The notes: a model not told the origin generated them from the letters alone. A stretch of DNA of 42,299 nucleotides from an uncultured Flavobacteriaceae bacterium (GCA_947497145.1 CANMFQ010000032.1:1-42299); one strand, 5' to 3'; shown: positions 25,756-34,773, numbered from the stretch's first letter. Made by a program: numbers and translations.

Positions 25756-27909
25756 TTATCGAATTACCAACCAAGTATATGACTTTGAAGGAATATTAAC
25801 AGGCACTTCAATTTCATAATTTCTATTTAATGTATAGTTCTTTTGCTGTTGGTCTTTTTCTGAAACCATGGCTGTTTCTGTTAAGCCAGTATAATATAAG
25901 GGGAGCTTAATTTTTTCAGTAATTGTACGCCCTGTAGGGTTAAACAATAGCACATATCCTTTGGTATTTAAACTGGGGTCTATATGCATAAATCCGTCCC
26001 ATGTTTGTCCGTTTGGCCTGCGTAAATGAATAATATCGGCATTGAGAATAGCGCGATACTTGTTGTAATGAGCTATTTGTTCAATGACCAATTTTTTAGT
26101 GCTTTCGGCATCGTATAAACGAGGCCCTCTGTAGCAAGCTTGCACGCCAGAGCCATAATTCTGTACCATGTGCGCTTCGTATGATGACAGGTGGTCTTTT
26201 AGCGGTTCTAAGGTGGCTATTTCACCTCCTCCGTGGTATTCCGTTAGCGGAACAAAGGTCCAAGCCATAGCTGGGGCTTTTTCCCAAGTACCATCATAAA
26301 TATTTTGGCGTCCTAAAATAATTTGCTGGTCTCTCGGTAAAGACCAGTTTACCTCTCTGTAGCCAATGCCACATTTGCTAGAGCCTTGTAAAAAGTAAAA
26401 ATCAGGCGCATTTAGGTAGATGTCTTTTTCGCGTAAGGTGTTGTAAAAATCCTTGCTCATTTCCCATTGCTTCCATTGCGAGTCTTCATAACCTTCATGA
26501 TATTTATGGGTGGTAGACGCACAATAATCACCAGGGTAGGGGCCATCATGCTCTAAAAGGTCAAAACCCGTTTGCTCTAAAAAGTAGGTGATATTTTTTA
26601 AATACGTAGCACCCCATTCAGAGGCTAAACAAGGAGCGTTTCCAAATTTTGCTCCCCCAGGTTTGCCAGTTTCTTTATCAATTACATCTACATCATCACT
26701 AATTTTACGACTAGAGAATAGCGAATAACCTCCTAATTCAATACCTTTTTTATGGGCATAGTCAGCCAATTTTTTAAACTTACGAATATTTTTTTCGCTC
26801 GTATCTTCCATATTTAACCCACTGCCAAAACTTAAAATCACCATTTCATAGCCTGTTGCTTCACATTGGTCTATGGCAGTTTTTACAGCATCATCATCGG
26901 TGGTAGTCAGGTGCATAAAAATGGGGTTTTCGGTTGCCCACGGTGCCAGCGTACGGTACATTTTTCGTACTGCCAAGGCATTTCGCTCACGATTTGTACC
27001 GTCAAAAAATAACTCGTAGGTATGAAAACTCTCAAAAGTACCTCCTTTAGCTATAGCTGCATTGGGGCCAACGAGTAGTTTGCTTTCTAAAAGGCATGGC
27101 GTTTCCATTTTCCAATTCACCTGCGAGGTGTAGGTGCTATCTTTTTCCCAAAAGGTAGTTACATTTGATTCCCCCGAAGTAAATCCTCCAAAGGCATAAT
27201 CACTTTCAACATGAAGGTTTGGGCGCTTCCATTCTCGTGGTGTTTCTACAGGGTTTTCTACCTCAGGAAATGCCAATAGTTCACTTTTAAAATTGGTAAG
27301 TCTTATTTTTTTATCCGAAGTATTTTTTACCCGTATCCATTTTGAAATTAAAGGAAGACCATCATAAATTTCATAATGCACATCAACCGTAATACCCTTG
27401 AGGTTAGGTGCTGAATGCTTGAACGTGAGTATCAATTCTTTTCCCGTAGCACTTGTCTTTTTTGCTGTGTGAAATCGTTTTTTACCTTTCCAATTTATTT
27501 TTGGGGTTATTGCTTTAGTTTGATGTGCTACATACATAAAAGCATCAGGATTTGCTTTTAAATCTGCCAACCATTCTGCTAAAATATACCCATGTTCTTT
27601 TAGGCCTTCTAAGCCACCAACGGCATATGGTTTGCCATCAATAGTAACAGTAGCCTCTGGCGTTATGCTTCTACACATGCTCTCGCCCGTTTTTAGGTTG
27701 CTATAGGCTACCGTTGCAGCATTAGGGGCTATCTTAATTTTACGACTTACCAAGCCATTCTTTAGCTCAATATAGTTTGCATCTTCGGTAATAGTAGCCG
27801 TATACTTTGCGTTTTCAATAAGCCAATCATCGGTTACTATTTTCTCTTGTGCATAGCTCAGTGTAAAAGAGAGTAATAGAATTAATACAGTACTAAATGT
27901 TGTTTTCAT
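25756..27909 (-). CDS. Secreted glycoside hydrolase-like protein, alpha-galactosidase-like fold
   Basis: 717 residues with a signal peptide (MKTTFSTVLILLLSFTLSYA). A beta-sandwich N-terminal domain (about 25-320, GLVSRKIKIAP..., SKWIRVKNTSDKKIRL) is followed by a TIM barrel (about 325-650) and a small beta domain. In the barrel GFDLLEHDGPYPGDY (449-462) is where clan GH-D enzymes carry the nucleophile aspartate (D455 as candidate), and ELGGYSLFSSRK precedes it. I cannot assign a CAZy family. It starts 8 bases after the sulfatase gene and is probably in one transcript with both, pointing to desulfation and cleavage of a sulfated algal glycan in the periplasm. Confidence 0.75.
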   Translation of the reverse strand: MKTTFSTVLILLLSFTLSYAQEKIVTDDWLIENAKYTATITEDANYIELKNGLVSRKIKIAPNAATVAYSNLKTGESMCRSITPEATVTIDGKPYAVGGLEGLKEHGYILAEWLADLKANPDAFMYVAHQTKAITPKINWKGKKRFHTAKKTSATGKELILTFKHSAPNLKGITVDVHYEIYDGLPLISKWIRVKNTSDKKIRLTNFKSELLAFPEVENPVETPREWKRPNLHVESDYAFGGFTSGESNVTTFWEKDSTYTSQVNWKMETPCLLESKLLVGPNAAIAKGGTFESFHTYELFFDGTNRERNALAVRKMYRTLAPWATENPIFMHLTTTDDDAVKTAIDQCEATGYEMVILSFGSGLNMEDTSEKNIRKFKKLADYAHKKGIELGGYSLFSSRKISDDVDVIDKETGKPGGAKFGNAPCLASEWGATYLKNITYFLEQTGFDLLEHDGPYPGDYCASTTHKYHEGYEDSQWKQWEMSKDFYNTLREKDIYLNAPDFYFLQGSSKCGIGYREVNWSLPRDQQIILGRQNIYDGTWEKAPAMAWTFVPLTEYHGGGEIATLEPLKDHLSSYEAHMVQNYGSGVQACYRGPRLYDAESTKKLVIEQIAHYNKYRAILNADIIHLRRPNGQTWDGFMHIDPSLNTKGYVLLFNPTGRTITEKIKLPLYYTGLTETAMVSEKDQQQKNYTLNRNYEIEVPVNIPSKSYTWLVIR

Positions 27910-27917
27910 GGTATGGT

Positions 27918-29447
27918 TTAAAATAGTTCAATAGGATATTTTACTTGTTCGCCAGTAGCTTTATGACTGGGCATTTGCGCATCTACAGCCTTTAAATGAT
28001 TGGTGAGGGTAGTGGCAAGTTCTTTGGCTTTTTCGGGCTGTTCTTCTATTAAATTTTTGGTTTCGCCAATGTCCTCTTTTATGTTAAATAATTCCATGCG
28101 ACCATCAACATGATAGTAAATAAATTTCCAATCCCCTTTACGAACCGTACTCGCTGCGCCAATACCAGGTCCTGAAGGACCCCATTCATTTGGGTAATGC
28201 CAAAATAACGGTCTAACCCCGTTAAAAACCTCACCTTTTAGCACCGGAACAAAGCTCTCTCCATCTACTTTTTGCACGGTTTGTAAGCTATCAATACCCG
28301 CCATTTCTAAAATAGTAGGGTAAAAATCTTCAATAATTACCTGATGTGCTGATACCGATGCTGGCTTAGTGACCTCAGGCCATTTTACCAACATGGGTTC
28401 ACGAATACCACCTTCATGCATCGACCCTTTTCCGCTTGATAAAGGTTTGTTGTGGGTGTGTGGGGTTCCGCCTCTGGCATGCGCACTAAGCCCTCCGTTG
28501 TCTGACATAAAAAGAATAATGGTATTGTCTTCAATTTTCTTTCGTTCTATATAATTCATGATATCGCCAAGACTTTTGTCCATACCCTCAATCATCGAAG
28601 CGTATTTGGCCTCTGTAGAATCAATACCCTTGTCGAGGTATTTTTGCAAATAGCGGTCATCACCCATAATTGGTGTATGAATAGCGTAATGCGCCATGTA
28701 TAAAAAGAAAGGTTGTTTGCCTGTTACGGCTGAATCCATGGCTACTAGCGCTTCTTTGGTAATAGCTTCTGTGAGAAAAATAGGCTTTCCGTGGTATTTT
28801 TCTAGTCCCGGTACGGCCCATTGTTCTTTTCCTTCAACACCGTTTCCAAAGTTTTCTGTTCCTAAATAACTAGCAGGAGCTCCTGCTGCGTGTCCGCCAA
28901 TATTGATGTCGAACCCTAAGTTTAAGGGGTTTTCTCCTGGGGTGCCTATGGCGCCTAGATGCGCTTTTCCCGAATGAATAGTAAAGTAACCAGCATCTTG
29001 TAATGCCTGTGATAAGGGTTTGGCAAAAACAGCTTTTGGGTCACCAGAAACGGGACTTAAGCCATTCACATTCCAAGCCGGAAAAGTAAGACTGGGATGG
29101 TCTCTTTCCATGGGTTGAATAGAATCTTTTATTAAAGTCCAATTGGTAACACGGTGTCGGGCAGCATTCATTCCTGTAAGTAAACTTACCCGTGTGGGGG
29201 AGCATACAGGAGTGGCATAAGCTTGGGTGAATTTCATACCTTCCTTTGCTAGGCGCTCCATATTGGGGGTGTGATACCGCTCATTAAAAAGTGTTTTTTG
29301 CTCCCAAAACGGAACAGAAGTGTCTTGCCAGCCCATATCATCTACAAAGAAAAGGACAATGTTTGGGGGCATGACTTCCAATTCTTCAGATTCACAAGCC
29401 GAAAAAAGTAAGACAAAACCAAGACAAAATAATTTGAGATTTCTCAT
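27918..29447 (-). CDS. Secreted S1-family sulfatase (first of two)
   Basis: 509 residues with a lipoprotein-type signal (LGFVLLFSACES). The sulfatase domain has metal aspartates in FFVDDMGW (36-37), the formylglycine site CSPTR at C82, GKAHLG, and a late SDNGG. This is the alkaline phosphatase-like fold of family S1. The cysteine must be oxidised to formylglycine by a maturase, which is not in the window. Lies 18 bases after the other sulfatase gene and 8 bases before the hydrolase gene. Confidence 0.93.
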   Translation of the reverse strand: MRNLKLFCLGFVLLFSACESEELEVMPPNIVLFFVDDMGWQDTSVPFWEQKTLFNERYHTPNMERLAKEGMKFTQAYATPVCSPTRVSLLTGMNAARHRVTNWTLIKDSIQPMERDHPSLTFPAWNVNGLSPVSGDPKAVFAKPLSQALQDAGYFTIHSGKAHLGAIGTPGENPLNLGFDINIGGHAAGAPASYLGTENFGNGVEGKEQWAVPGLEKYHGKPIFLTEAITKEALVAMDSAVTGKQPFFLYMAHYAIHTPIMGDDRYLQKYLDKGIDSTEAKYASMIEGMDKSLGDIMNYIERKKIEDNTIILFMSDNGGLSAHARGGTPHTHNKPLSSGKGSMHEGGIREPMLVKWPEVTKPASVSAHQVIIEDFYPTILEMAGIDSLQTVQKVDGESFVPVLKGEVFNGVRPLFWHYPNEWGPSGPGIGAASTVRKGDWKFIYYHVDGRMELFNIKEDIGETKNLIEEQPEKAKELATTLTNHLKAVDAQMPSHKATGEQVKYPIELF

Positions 29448-29465
29448 GTTGTTTTATTACGATGT

Positions 29466-31067
29466 TTACTGCGATACAATAGGATTAATTTGCTGCCATT
29501 CGCTACCATCTAAGTGCAAAGGTGCATTCTTTTGCTTGCTTCCAGGGGTGCTTCTGCCATTTTCTATATACGATGCCATAAGCGCGGTAAGTTCCGTTAC
29601 TATTTCAGGATGCGCATCATAAATATTATTTTTTTCAGCGGGGTCGGCTTTTAAATTATATAACTGAAACTTAGGAAGGCCAGTCATATCATCTTTTCCC
29701 GGTTTTGGATAACTCCACCCGCCAGAACCTGGGCAAAATATTAATTTATAATCGCCTTTGCGAATAGCAAAACTACCGTTTATAGAATGGTGTACCGTAG
29801 CCTCACGTTGGTAGGTAGTTGCACTATTTTTGTTGAACAACGGCAGTAACGAAAAACTATCAACCCCTTCATTACTAGCCAGTGGAACACCAATGATATC
29901 AGCACAGGTAGCCATAAAATCTGTTTGGCAAATGGTTTGATGTGAAACACTATTGGGTGCAATATGGCCGGGCCATTTCATAATATAGGGCACACGATGA
30001 CCAGCCTCATAAATATCAGCCTTATGACCTCTGTACATGCCGCTAGGGTTATGCCCTTTTTCACCCAATACCGTAAAATCAGCCTCAGGCGAACAACCAT
30101 TATCACTGGTGAAAACAATGAGCGTATTCTCGGTCAAACCTGCCGCATCAACAGCTTTTACCAATTGCCCCACGTAGTCATCAACCATCATGACAAAATC
30201 AGCATAGGGGTTGAGCTTACTTTTACCCTGCCATTCTTTGGTCGGTAAAATAGGGGTGTGTGGTGACGGCAATGCCAAATACATAAAGAAGGGCTTTTTT
30301 GCTTGTGCTCTTTCGTTAACATACGACATGGCTTTTTTAAAGAAATGAGGTGTTACCTCTTCATGAACAAAGTCGGCAGCGGTGTATCCTTTTCGCCACC
30401 AACTATACTTTTCTTTATTTTCGGTAATATGGTCCACTTTGGCGGTAATTTTTCCGTTTTCAACATATACGTAGGGCGCCATATCTAAAGAGCCAGCATG
30501 GCCGTAGGCATAATCAAAACCCAAATCGTTGGGCGAATGGGTAACATTTTTTTCAAAATCGAGATTGTCAAAATCTTCGGCATTCCAGCCTTCGCCACCA
30601 AAATTAGTACTGTCTTTTTGTGCCCAGTTCCAACCCAAATGCCATTTGCCAATAAAAGCGGTATGATAGCCCCCTTTCTGTAACAAAGAAGCCACTGTAG
30701 TTCTATTTTTTGATATTAAGGCTTTTGATTTACCGGTAAGCACCCCGCTTTTCATAGGGCTTCGCCAACTATACCGCCCTGTAATAATGCCATAGCGGGT
30801 GGGGGAGCATACGGCTGATGGACTGTGGGCATCGGTAAATTTCATGCCCTCGCTAGCGAGTTGGTCTATATGTGGTGTTTTTATCTTTCCTTGGGTGTTG
30901 AAGGCGGCAATATCACCGTAACCCAAATCATCCGTTAAAATATAGATGATGTTAGGTTGTTGTTTAGTTACTACTGGGGCGTTTTTTGTTGTTTTCTTTT
31001 CGGTGCACCCTACCCATATGAAGCTGCATGCTAGGAGCATCCCTATTCGCATTAATTTTGTATTCAT
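29466..31067 (-). CDS. Secreted S1-family sulfatase (second)
   Basis: 533 residues, lipoprotein signal (GMLLACSFIWVGCTEKK). Motifs are YILTDDLGYGD (D46, D47), CSPTRYGIITG with C87 as the formylglycine site, GKWHLGW and TSDNGCSPE. It is closer to arylsulfatase A-type enzymes than its neighbour and differs clearly from it, so the pair should remove sulfate from different positions. First gene of the minus-strand trio. The array begins about 260 bases upstream, at 31324. Confidence 0.93.
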   Translation of the reverse strand: MNTKLMRIGMLLACSFIWVGCTEKKTTKNAPVVTKQQPNIIYILTDDLGYGDIAAFNTQGKIKTPHIDQLASEGMKFTDAHSPSAVCSPTRYGIITGRYSWRSPMKSGVLTGKSKALISKNRTTVASLLQKGGYHTAFIGKWHLGWNWAQKDSTNFGGEGWNAEDFDNLDFEKNVTHSPNDLGFDYAYGHAGSLDMAPYVYVENGKITAKVDHITENKEKYSWWRKGYTAADFVHEEVTPHFFKKAMSYVNERAQAKKPFFMYLALPSPHTPILPTKEWQGKSKLNPYADFVMMVDDYVGQLVKAVDAAGLTENTLIVFTSDNGCSPEADFTVLGEKGHNPSGMYRGHKADIYEAGHRVPYIMKWPGHIAPNSVSHQTICQTDFMATCADIIGVPLASNEGVDSFSLLPLFNKNSATTYQREATVHHSINGSFAIRKGDYKLIFCPGSGGWSYPKPGKDDMTGLPKFQLYNLKADPAEKNNIYDAHPEIVTELTALMASYIENGRSTPGSKQKNAPLHLDGSEWQQINPIVSQ

Positions 31068-31323
31068 GAGCTGTTTGGTTGTTACGTATTGCTTATTTAG
31101 GTTTTAAAAGTAGAGAAGTTAGTAAGAAGAGGCAAGTTCTTTGTTGAAATTAAACTTGATTTTTTTATCAATTTAGTATATTGGTTTTTTGAAGCTTCTT
31201 TGGTATGGAAGCTAAGGGTGCTACTCTAATAAGATTGATGGGTAATAGTGTACCACAAATACGCCCACTTTTTGAGTTATGATTTGGTTGAAATAATTGA
31301 AATTCAGTGCTATGTAGTGGTGA
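31068..31323. other. Junction between core genes and the cassette array
   Basis: AT-rich stretch without a gene. Promoter of the minus-strand sulfatase run should lie here. From 31324 the sequence becomes repeat B, so the array edge is near that point. Confidence 0.5.
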
Positions 31324-31414
31324 ACACTTTTAAATTGATTAAAAATGCCCTAGATTAGTAATCGTAAAAGAGAAATATAGGTGCTTGAGTGCTTATATAC
31401 GATTGTTAGCATAT
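31324..31414 (+). repeat. Cassette repeat B, copy B1
   Basis: CACTTTTAAATTGATTAAAAA, then GATTAGTAATCGTAAAAGAG, an imperfect palindrome around GTGCTTGAGTGC and the boundary GTTAGCATAT (31405-31414). It lacks the upstream part with the decayed recombinase codons seen in B3-B5. TTAGCATAT is the exact reverse complement of ATATGCTAA (32365-32373) at the far end of the gene it precedes. Confidence 0.8.
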
Positions 31415-31435
31415 ATTATAAAATACCAACCAGAA

Positions 31436-32359
31436 ATGAAATTTATCACTAAAATTTTACCCTTTGCATTTATTGGAATTTTTAGCTGTTCGGATGGACA
31501 ACTAAAAACGGACTTACAAATCGCAAAAGCTGAACTTGAAAAAACCAAGCAAGAATTGACTAATTGCTCGTCACAACTAGCGGACGTTCTAAATACTCCA
31601 GACCAAAGAATTTTGACAGCAAACAAACTATTTGTAGATGGAAATTTTTCAGGAGCTAGAAAAGAGTATGAAGAAATTAAATCAAAATTTACCGATACAG
31701 AATATGCGAAAACGGCTATAAAGCAAATTGTTGCAATGGACAAAAAAATCGAAAAACGAAGAGTCGAGGCTGAGAAACAAAGAGCAGAAGAACTAAGAAA
31801 AAAAGCACTTGGATTTAAAGTATTAAAACCATCGAGTACAGTAAAATTTGGAGACCTTACTGTAAAATTTGAAAAAGTATGGACTGGCAAAAGATGGTCG
31901 TTTGACGACTATGGTAGTAGGTATAAATTAAGGGACGCTACCCGAGGAAATAAACACGTTCTTGCAAGAATCAGAATTTCTTCCGAATCAAAAAACCCAA
32001 AACTTCCTCCAGTTCTGGCATATCAATTTTTCGACGGTAAATTAATCTTGTTAGGAACGCTCGGTTATGAATTTAGACGGTGGAAAGACTATGGTTCGTT
32101 TTTAGGGAACTATGCGGATTATGGTAATGATTTTGCTCATTCTAAAACTATTCCTTTCAACTTAGGTTACGAAACAAGTGAGGACAATTTAAAAACTGGT
32201 CGAGTATATGTAGTTATGAAAAAAACAGGCTGTTTTAATAGAGAAAATAAAGATTTTGGAAATCCCGAAGTTCAATATACTATGGGGATTTGTACTCCGA
32301 AAAGTTCATTAGAAGTTTCGGACTTTGATAATGACTATGTTCTAATCAAAACCCTGTAA
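31436..32359 (+). CDS. Cassette lipoprotein with coiled coil, unknown function
   Basis: About 307 residues from the ATG at 31436; the open frame runs back to 31385 but that part lies in the repeat. Signal with lipobox IGIFSCSDG, then a coiled coil (about 28-55, LQIAKAELEKTKQEL), a tetratricopeptide-like stretch (ANKLFVDGNFSGARKEYEE), a charged helix (KKIEKRRVEAEKQRAEELRKKA) and a beta-rich C-terminal domain (about 130-300). No family recognised. Single gene between repeats B1 and A2. Confidence 0.75.
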   Translation: MKFITKILPFAFIGIFSCSDGQLKTDLQIAKAELEKTKQELTNCSSQLADVLNTPDQRILTANKLFVDGNFSGARKEYEEIKSKFTDTEYAKTAIKQIVAMDKKIEKRRVEAEKQRAEELRKKALGFKVLKPSSTVKFGDLTVKFEKVWTGKRWSFDDYGSRYKLRDATRGNKHVLARIRISSESKNPKLPPVLAYQFFDGKLILLGTLGYEFRRWKDYGSFLGNYADYGNDFAHSKTIPFNLGYETSEDNLKTGRVYVVMKKTGCFNRENKDFGNPEVQYTMGICTPKSSLEVSDFDNDYVLIKTL

Positions 32360-32364
32360 ATAAC

Positions 32365-32470
32365 ATATGCTAATAACTGAACCTTCGCATGGCCAGCACC
32401 ACCCAACATGATGGCGCTGTTGACTAAACTGGCGGCTTTGCTGACACTATGGGGATTGCTTTGGATTTGC
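32365..32470 (+). repeat. Cassette repeat A, copy A2
   Basis: Begins with ATATGCTAATAAC, complementary to the cassette's 5' boundary, then the core ACCCAACATGATGGCGCTG and GATTGCTTTG. In this copy the outer stem reads CAGC facing GCTG where other copies have TCGG facing CCGA, so the pairing is kept while bases change. The B part that normally follows is missing and replaced by intron sequence. Confidence 0.8.
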
Positions 32471-32499
32471 CATTTATAGGATAATTGAACTAAACGGTA

Positions 32500-32710
32500 T
32501 AAGGGCTACAAAACCAGCATAAGAAAAGGGTATAAATGCCTCGCAGCTATAAGGAAACAGTTCCCATATTTGTTTTAGCACTGGCAGCTGGGTTATAAGT
32601 TCATTAGAACTTAAATCAAAAGACTGTTTAACAAGAGCCGTATGATGGGAGACTATCACGTACGGTTCTGTGAGCCATTTAGGGGTGAAATTCCGCTTTA
32701 CCTACTCGAC
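32500..32710 (+). mobile_element. Group II intron, 3' remnant (domains V and VI)
   Basis: Domain V is a 34-nt hairpin (32635-32668) with GAGCCG at the start pairing with CGGTTC at the end, the AGC triad, and a GAGA-type loop. Domain VI follows with TTTAGGGGTGAAATTCCGC and the typical end CTACTCGAC (32702-32710). Upstream to about 32500 is likely the tail of the intron reading frame, but it carries stops. The 5' part and the reverse transcriptase are missing, so it is a dead fragment. It lies right after repeat A2. Confidence 0.85.
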
Positions 32711-32739
32711 TAGTATTAGTTTTTATTCCGAAATAATTT

Positions 32740-33048
32740 CTAATATTTCCGCTTCTCCAATTTTTCTTTTCCCTCGTGAATCCACCAAACTCTTCCTTTT
32801 TCAATCATTTCCTTTATATTTTGATGTTTTAAAAATCTAACTTTTACAATTTCCGTTTCGTTCAGTAAAATCCATTCTTTTTCAAAGTCAATTTGTCCAA
32901 TATAAGTTGTTACAAATTCAGATGAATTTTCTCGATATTCAAAAACGTGATTTGGTCGATATCCAGTTTTAATTCCAGTTTTTCTTCCTCCGTTTTCAGT
33001 TGGATAAAGAGTGAGTTTTGCTTTTATTTCTATAACGTCTGAAATCAT
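32740..33048 (-). CDS. Small protein resembling EF-Tu domain III
   Basis: 102 residues. ENGGRKTGIKTGYRPNHVF strongly recalls the start of EF-Tu domain III (EEGGRHTPFF..YRPQFYF), and the end (KGRVWWIHEGKEKLEKRKY) recalls its final strand (RFAIREGGRTVGAG). No GTPase domain is present. Free-standing proteins of this kind occur in Bacteroidota with no known role; interference with, or immunity around, the elongation factor is one idea. Orientation is opposite to the plus-strand cassettes, in the segment that splits A2 from B2. Confidence 0.65.
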   Translation of the reverse strand: MISDVIEIKAKLTLYPTENGGRKTGIKTGYRPNHVFEYRENSSEFVTTYIGQIDFEKEWILLNETEIVKVRFLKHQNIKEMIEKGRVWWIHEGKEKLEKRKY

Positions 33049-33089
33049 ATTTTCAATTCTATTTTTTCTAAATCAGAATACTCCATTTC

Positions 33090-33158
33090 TTTTAGGGAAG
33101 GCTATAAAATATTCAACCAAATCATCTATTGATTCAAAATCTTTTTTAGGGAAGGCTA
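33090..33158 (+). repeat. Two direct copies of a 15-mer, third copy inverted at 34596
   Basis: TTTTAGGGAAGGCTA occurs at 33090-33104 and 33144-33158, and its reverse complement at 34596-34610, exactly where the IS3 stump begins. The outer pair encloses 33144-34610 as an inverted repeat. Origin unknown. Confidence 0.7.
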
Positions 33159-33260
33159 CAATTTAGCAAATAAAACCCGAATATGAAATCCGATAGGATT
33201 TTATAAAGTAGGCTAGAAGCAAGCAATTAACTATAGCATACCTTGTTGTGGTGTAGTTAT

Positions 33261-34070
33261 TTATTTTCCAAATAGTCTTTTTAACAATCCTTTTTTAGGT
33301 TTCTCTTCAAGTTCAGGATCGACTAATAAACTACCTGAAAGCCAAAATTGTCCGTGAACAACTCCACCGACTTTGGGTACGGTATTTTCAAAGAATCTAA
33401 GGTCAGCTAGTACATCAATCTCACCACCAAGAGTGTCAACGAGCATCCAATAGAATTCCTGATCAGTAAATTCATTATTCCTTTTTTTGGTTTGCTTGAT
33501 AATGCCAGCAAATAGCCCCAAAGCTTCTGGTGAGTTTGGGTCATCTCCTTCTCCCGGATTAAATAATCCACTTGGGACGAATGATTGAGACGCCCATTTT
33601 GGTTCTCCTTCCTGTCCATTAGCAAAAGCATCTTCAGATTCGTAATAGTCAAATTCTTGAGCAAATGCAGAAAGCTGAATTTCGATTACTTGGGGTGTTT
33701 TTATTCCTAAGTACATTTTGTGATTTGGAACATCAAAAACAAAGGGGTAAGCTCCACTTTCAGGATTCTCAAGCTCCATTGGGTCCGCCCAAGCATGAAA
33801 GGCTCCATCTAAAACGCTCTCAGGCCTGTCAATGGTTGCTGTTATAGAAACCTTCCGCTTACTTTCACCTTTGAAGTGCGGATTTGCTCCAATTAATTCA
33901 TTCTTTTTATTCATTTGAATCCAAAGTTCCGCTCCTGATTTATCAGAAAATTGAAAGTATGTTCCCTTATTTGTTTTCAATGGAATTGACTTTTCGTAAG
34001 CTCTTTCGACTAATGAATAAAAGTCTTCCTCACTTTGAATATCAAAACCTATGTCTGATAGATTACCCAT
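33261..34070 (-). CDS. Conserved-looking cytoplasmic protein of unknown function
   Basis: 269 residues without signal peptide or membrane helix. The protein is acidic with many aromatic residues and ends in a basic amphipathic tail, KKGLLKRLFGK. I see a beta-rich middle (VSITATIDRPESVLDGAFHAW, YPFVFDVPNHKMYLGI) and a helical region (NNEFTDQEFYWMLVDTL). No family assigned. It lies between the 15-mer repeats and the IS3 stump, minus strand, and may have arrived with them. No partner gene is evident. Confidence 0.65.
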   Translation of the reverse strand: MGNLSDIGFDIQSEEDFYSLVERAYEKSIPLKTNKGTYFQFSDKSGAELWIQMNKKNELIGANPHFKGESKRKVSITATIDRPESVLDGAFHAWADPMELENPESGAYPFVFDVPNHKMYLGIKTPQVIEIQLSAFAQEFDYYESEDAFANGQEGEPKWASQSFVPSGLFNPGEGDDPNSPEALGLFAGIIKQTKKRNNEFTDQEFYWMLVDTLGGEIDVLADLRFFENTVPKVGGVVHGQFWLSGSLLVDPELEEKPKKGLLKRLFGK

Positions 34071-34121
34071 ATTGTTTTTTTAGTGTCTTGTCCTGAAATA
34101 TGGTTTCAGGTTCAAATTGAT

Positions 34122-34600
34122 TTACGCTGATAATTTATATACCATATTTGGTGTTTTATAGTCTAAAGATAAATGTAATCTAATTTGGTTATATAAATTA
34201 ATTGCATTTTTTGTTGCTCTTTTTGCGTGTTGCAGACTATCAAAGGTCTGGTCGAGATAGAACTCACCTTTTGATATTCCGTTTATTCGTTCAGCCATTG
34301 CATTTTCGTAGTAATGATTATCTTCTGTCATACTAATGGTGATGTTGTTCCGCTTTAAAATTTGAGTGTAAACATTGCTACAATATTGTATTCCTCTGTC
34401 CGAATGATGTATAATATCTTTAGCTAGATATAGCGCTTTATTTAAGGCTCTTTCACAGCCTTTAAGTTCTAGGCTTTTACTGATGTCATACCCAACTATT
34501 TTACGGCTGTACATATCTGTAATGAGTGCTAGGTAACAAAATCCTTTTATAGTTCTGATGTAAGTGATGTCGCTTACCCAGACTTGATTGGGTTGTAGCC
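34122..34600 (-). pseudogene. IS3-family transposase (OrfB), C-terminal fragment
   Basis: The frame opens at the inverted 15-mer and reads QPNQVWVSDITYIRTIKGF, then TDMYSRKIVGYD, HHSDRGIQYCS and ENAMAERINGISKGEF. The three acidic DDE residues are in these blocks (VSD, HSD, AER). The first ATG is only at 34514. The N-terminal half of OrfB and all of OrfA are missing, so it is inactive. Confidence 0.85.
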
Positions 34601-34625
34601 TTCCCTAAAAATGAACAGTTGATTT

Positions 34626-34770
34626 ATACACTACTCAAGTGCTTTTGAACCATTATTTTTTTCAAAACAACTGAAATGTATACCCATGTAGCAACAACTA
34701 CTTTTAAATCCCTTAGATTAGTAATGGTAAAAAAGAAATATATACTTGATTTGTAGTATATAATAAAGAG
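34626..34770 (+). repeat. Cassette repeat B, copy B2
   Basis: Begins CACTACTCAAGTGCTTTTGA, continues with decayed recombinase codons (ACTGAAATGTATACCCATGT, reading TEMYTHV), then TTAGATTAGTAATGGTAAAA and a variant palindrome ATATACTTGATTTGTAGTATAT. The boundary box GTTGGCA is missing; the gene ATG follows directly. A2 and B2 look like the two halves of one repeat separated by about 2.2 kb of foreign DNA. Confidence 0.8.
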
Positions 34771-34773
34771 CAT

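Noticed and set aside
30498-30683. Plus-strand frames inside the sulfatase gene
   Set aside because: Antisense shadows of conserved sulfatase motifs.
31385-31435. Upstream start of the lipoprotein gene at 31385
   Set aside because: The added residues are encoded by repeat B and would hide the lipoprotein signal that starts at 31436.
32500-32634. Intact reverse transcriptase/maturase of the group II intron
   Set aside because: Frames before domain V are short and broken by stops; no RT motif is present.
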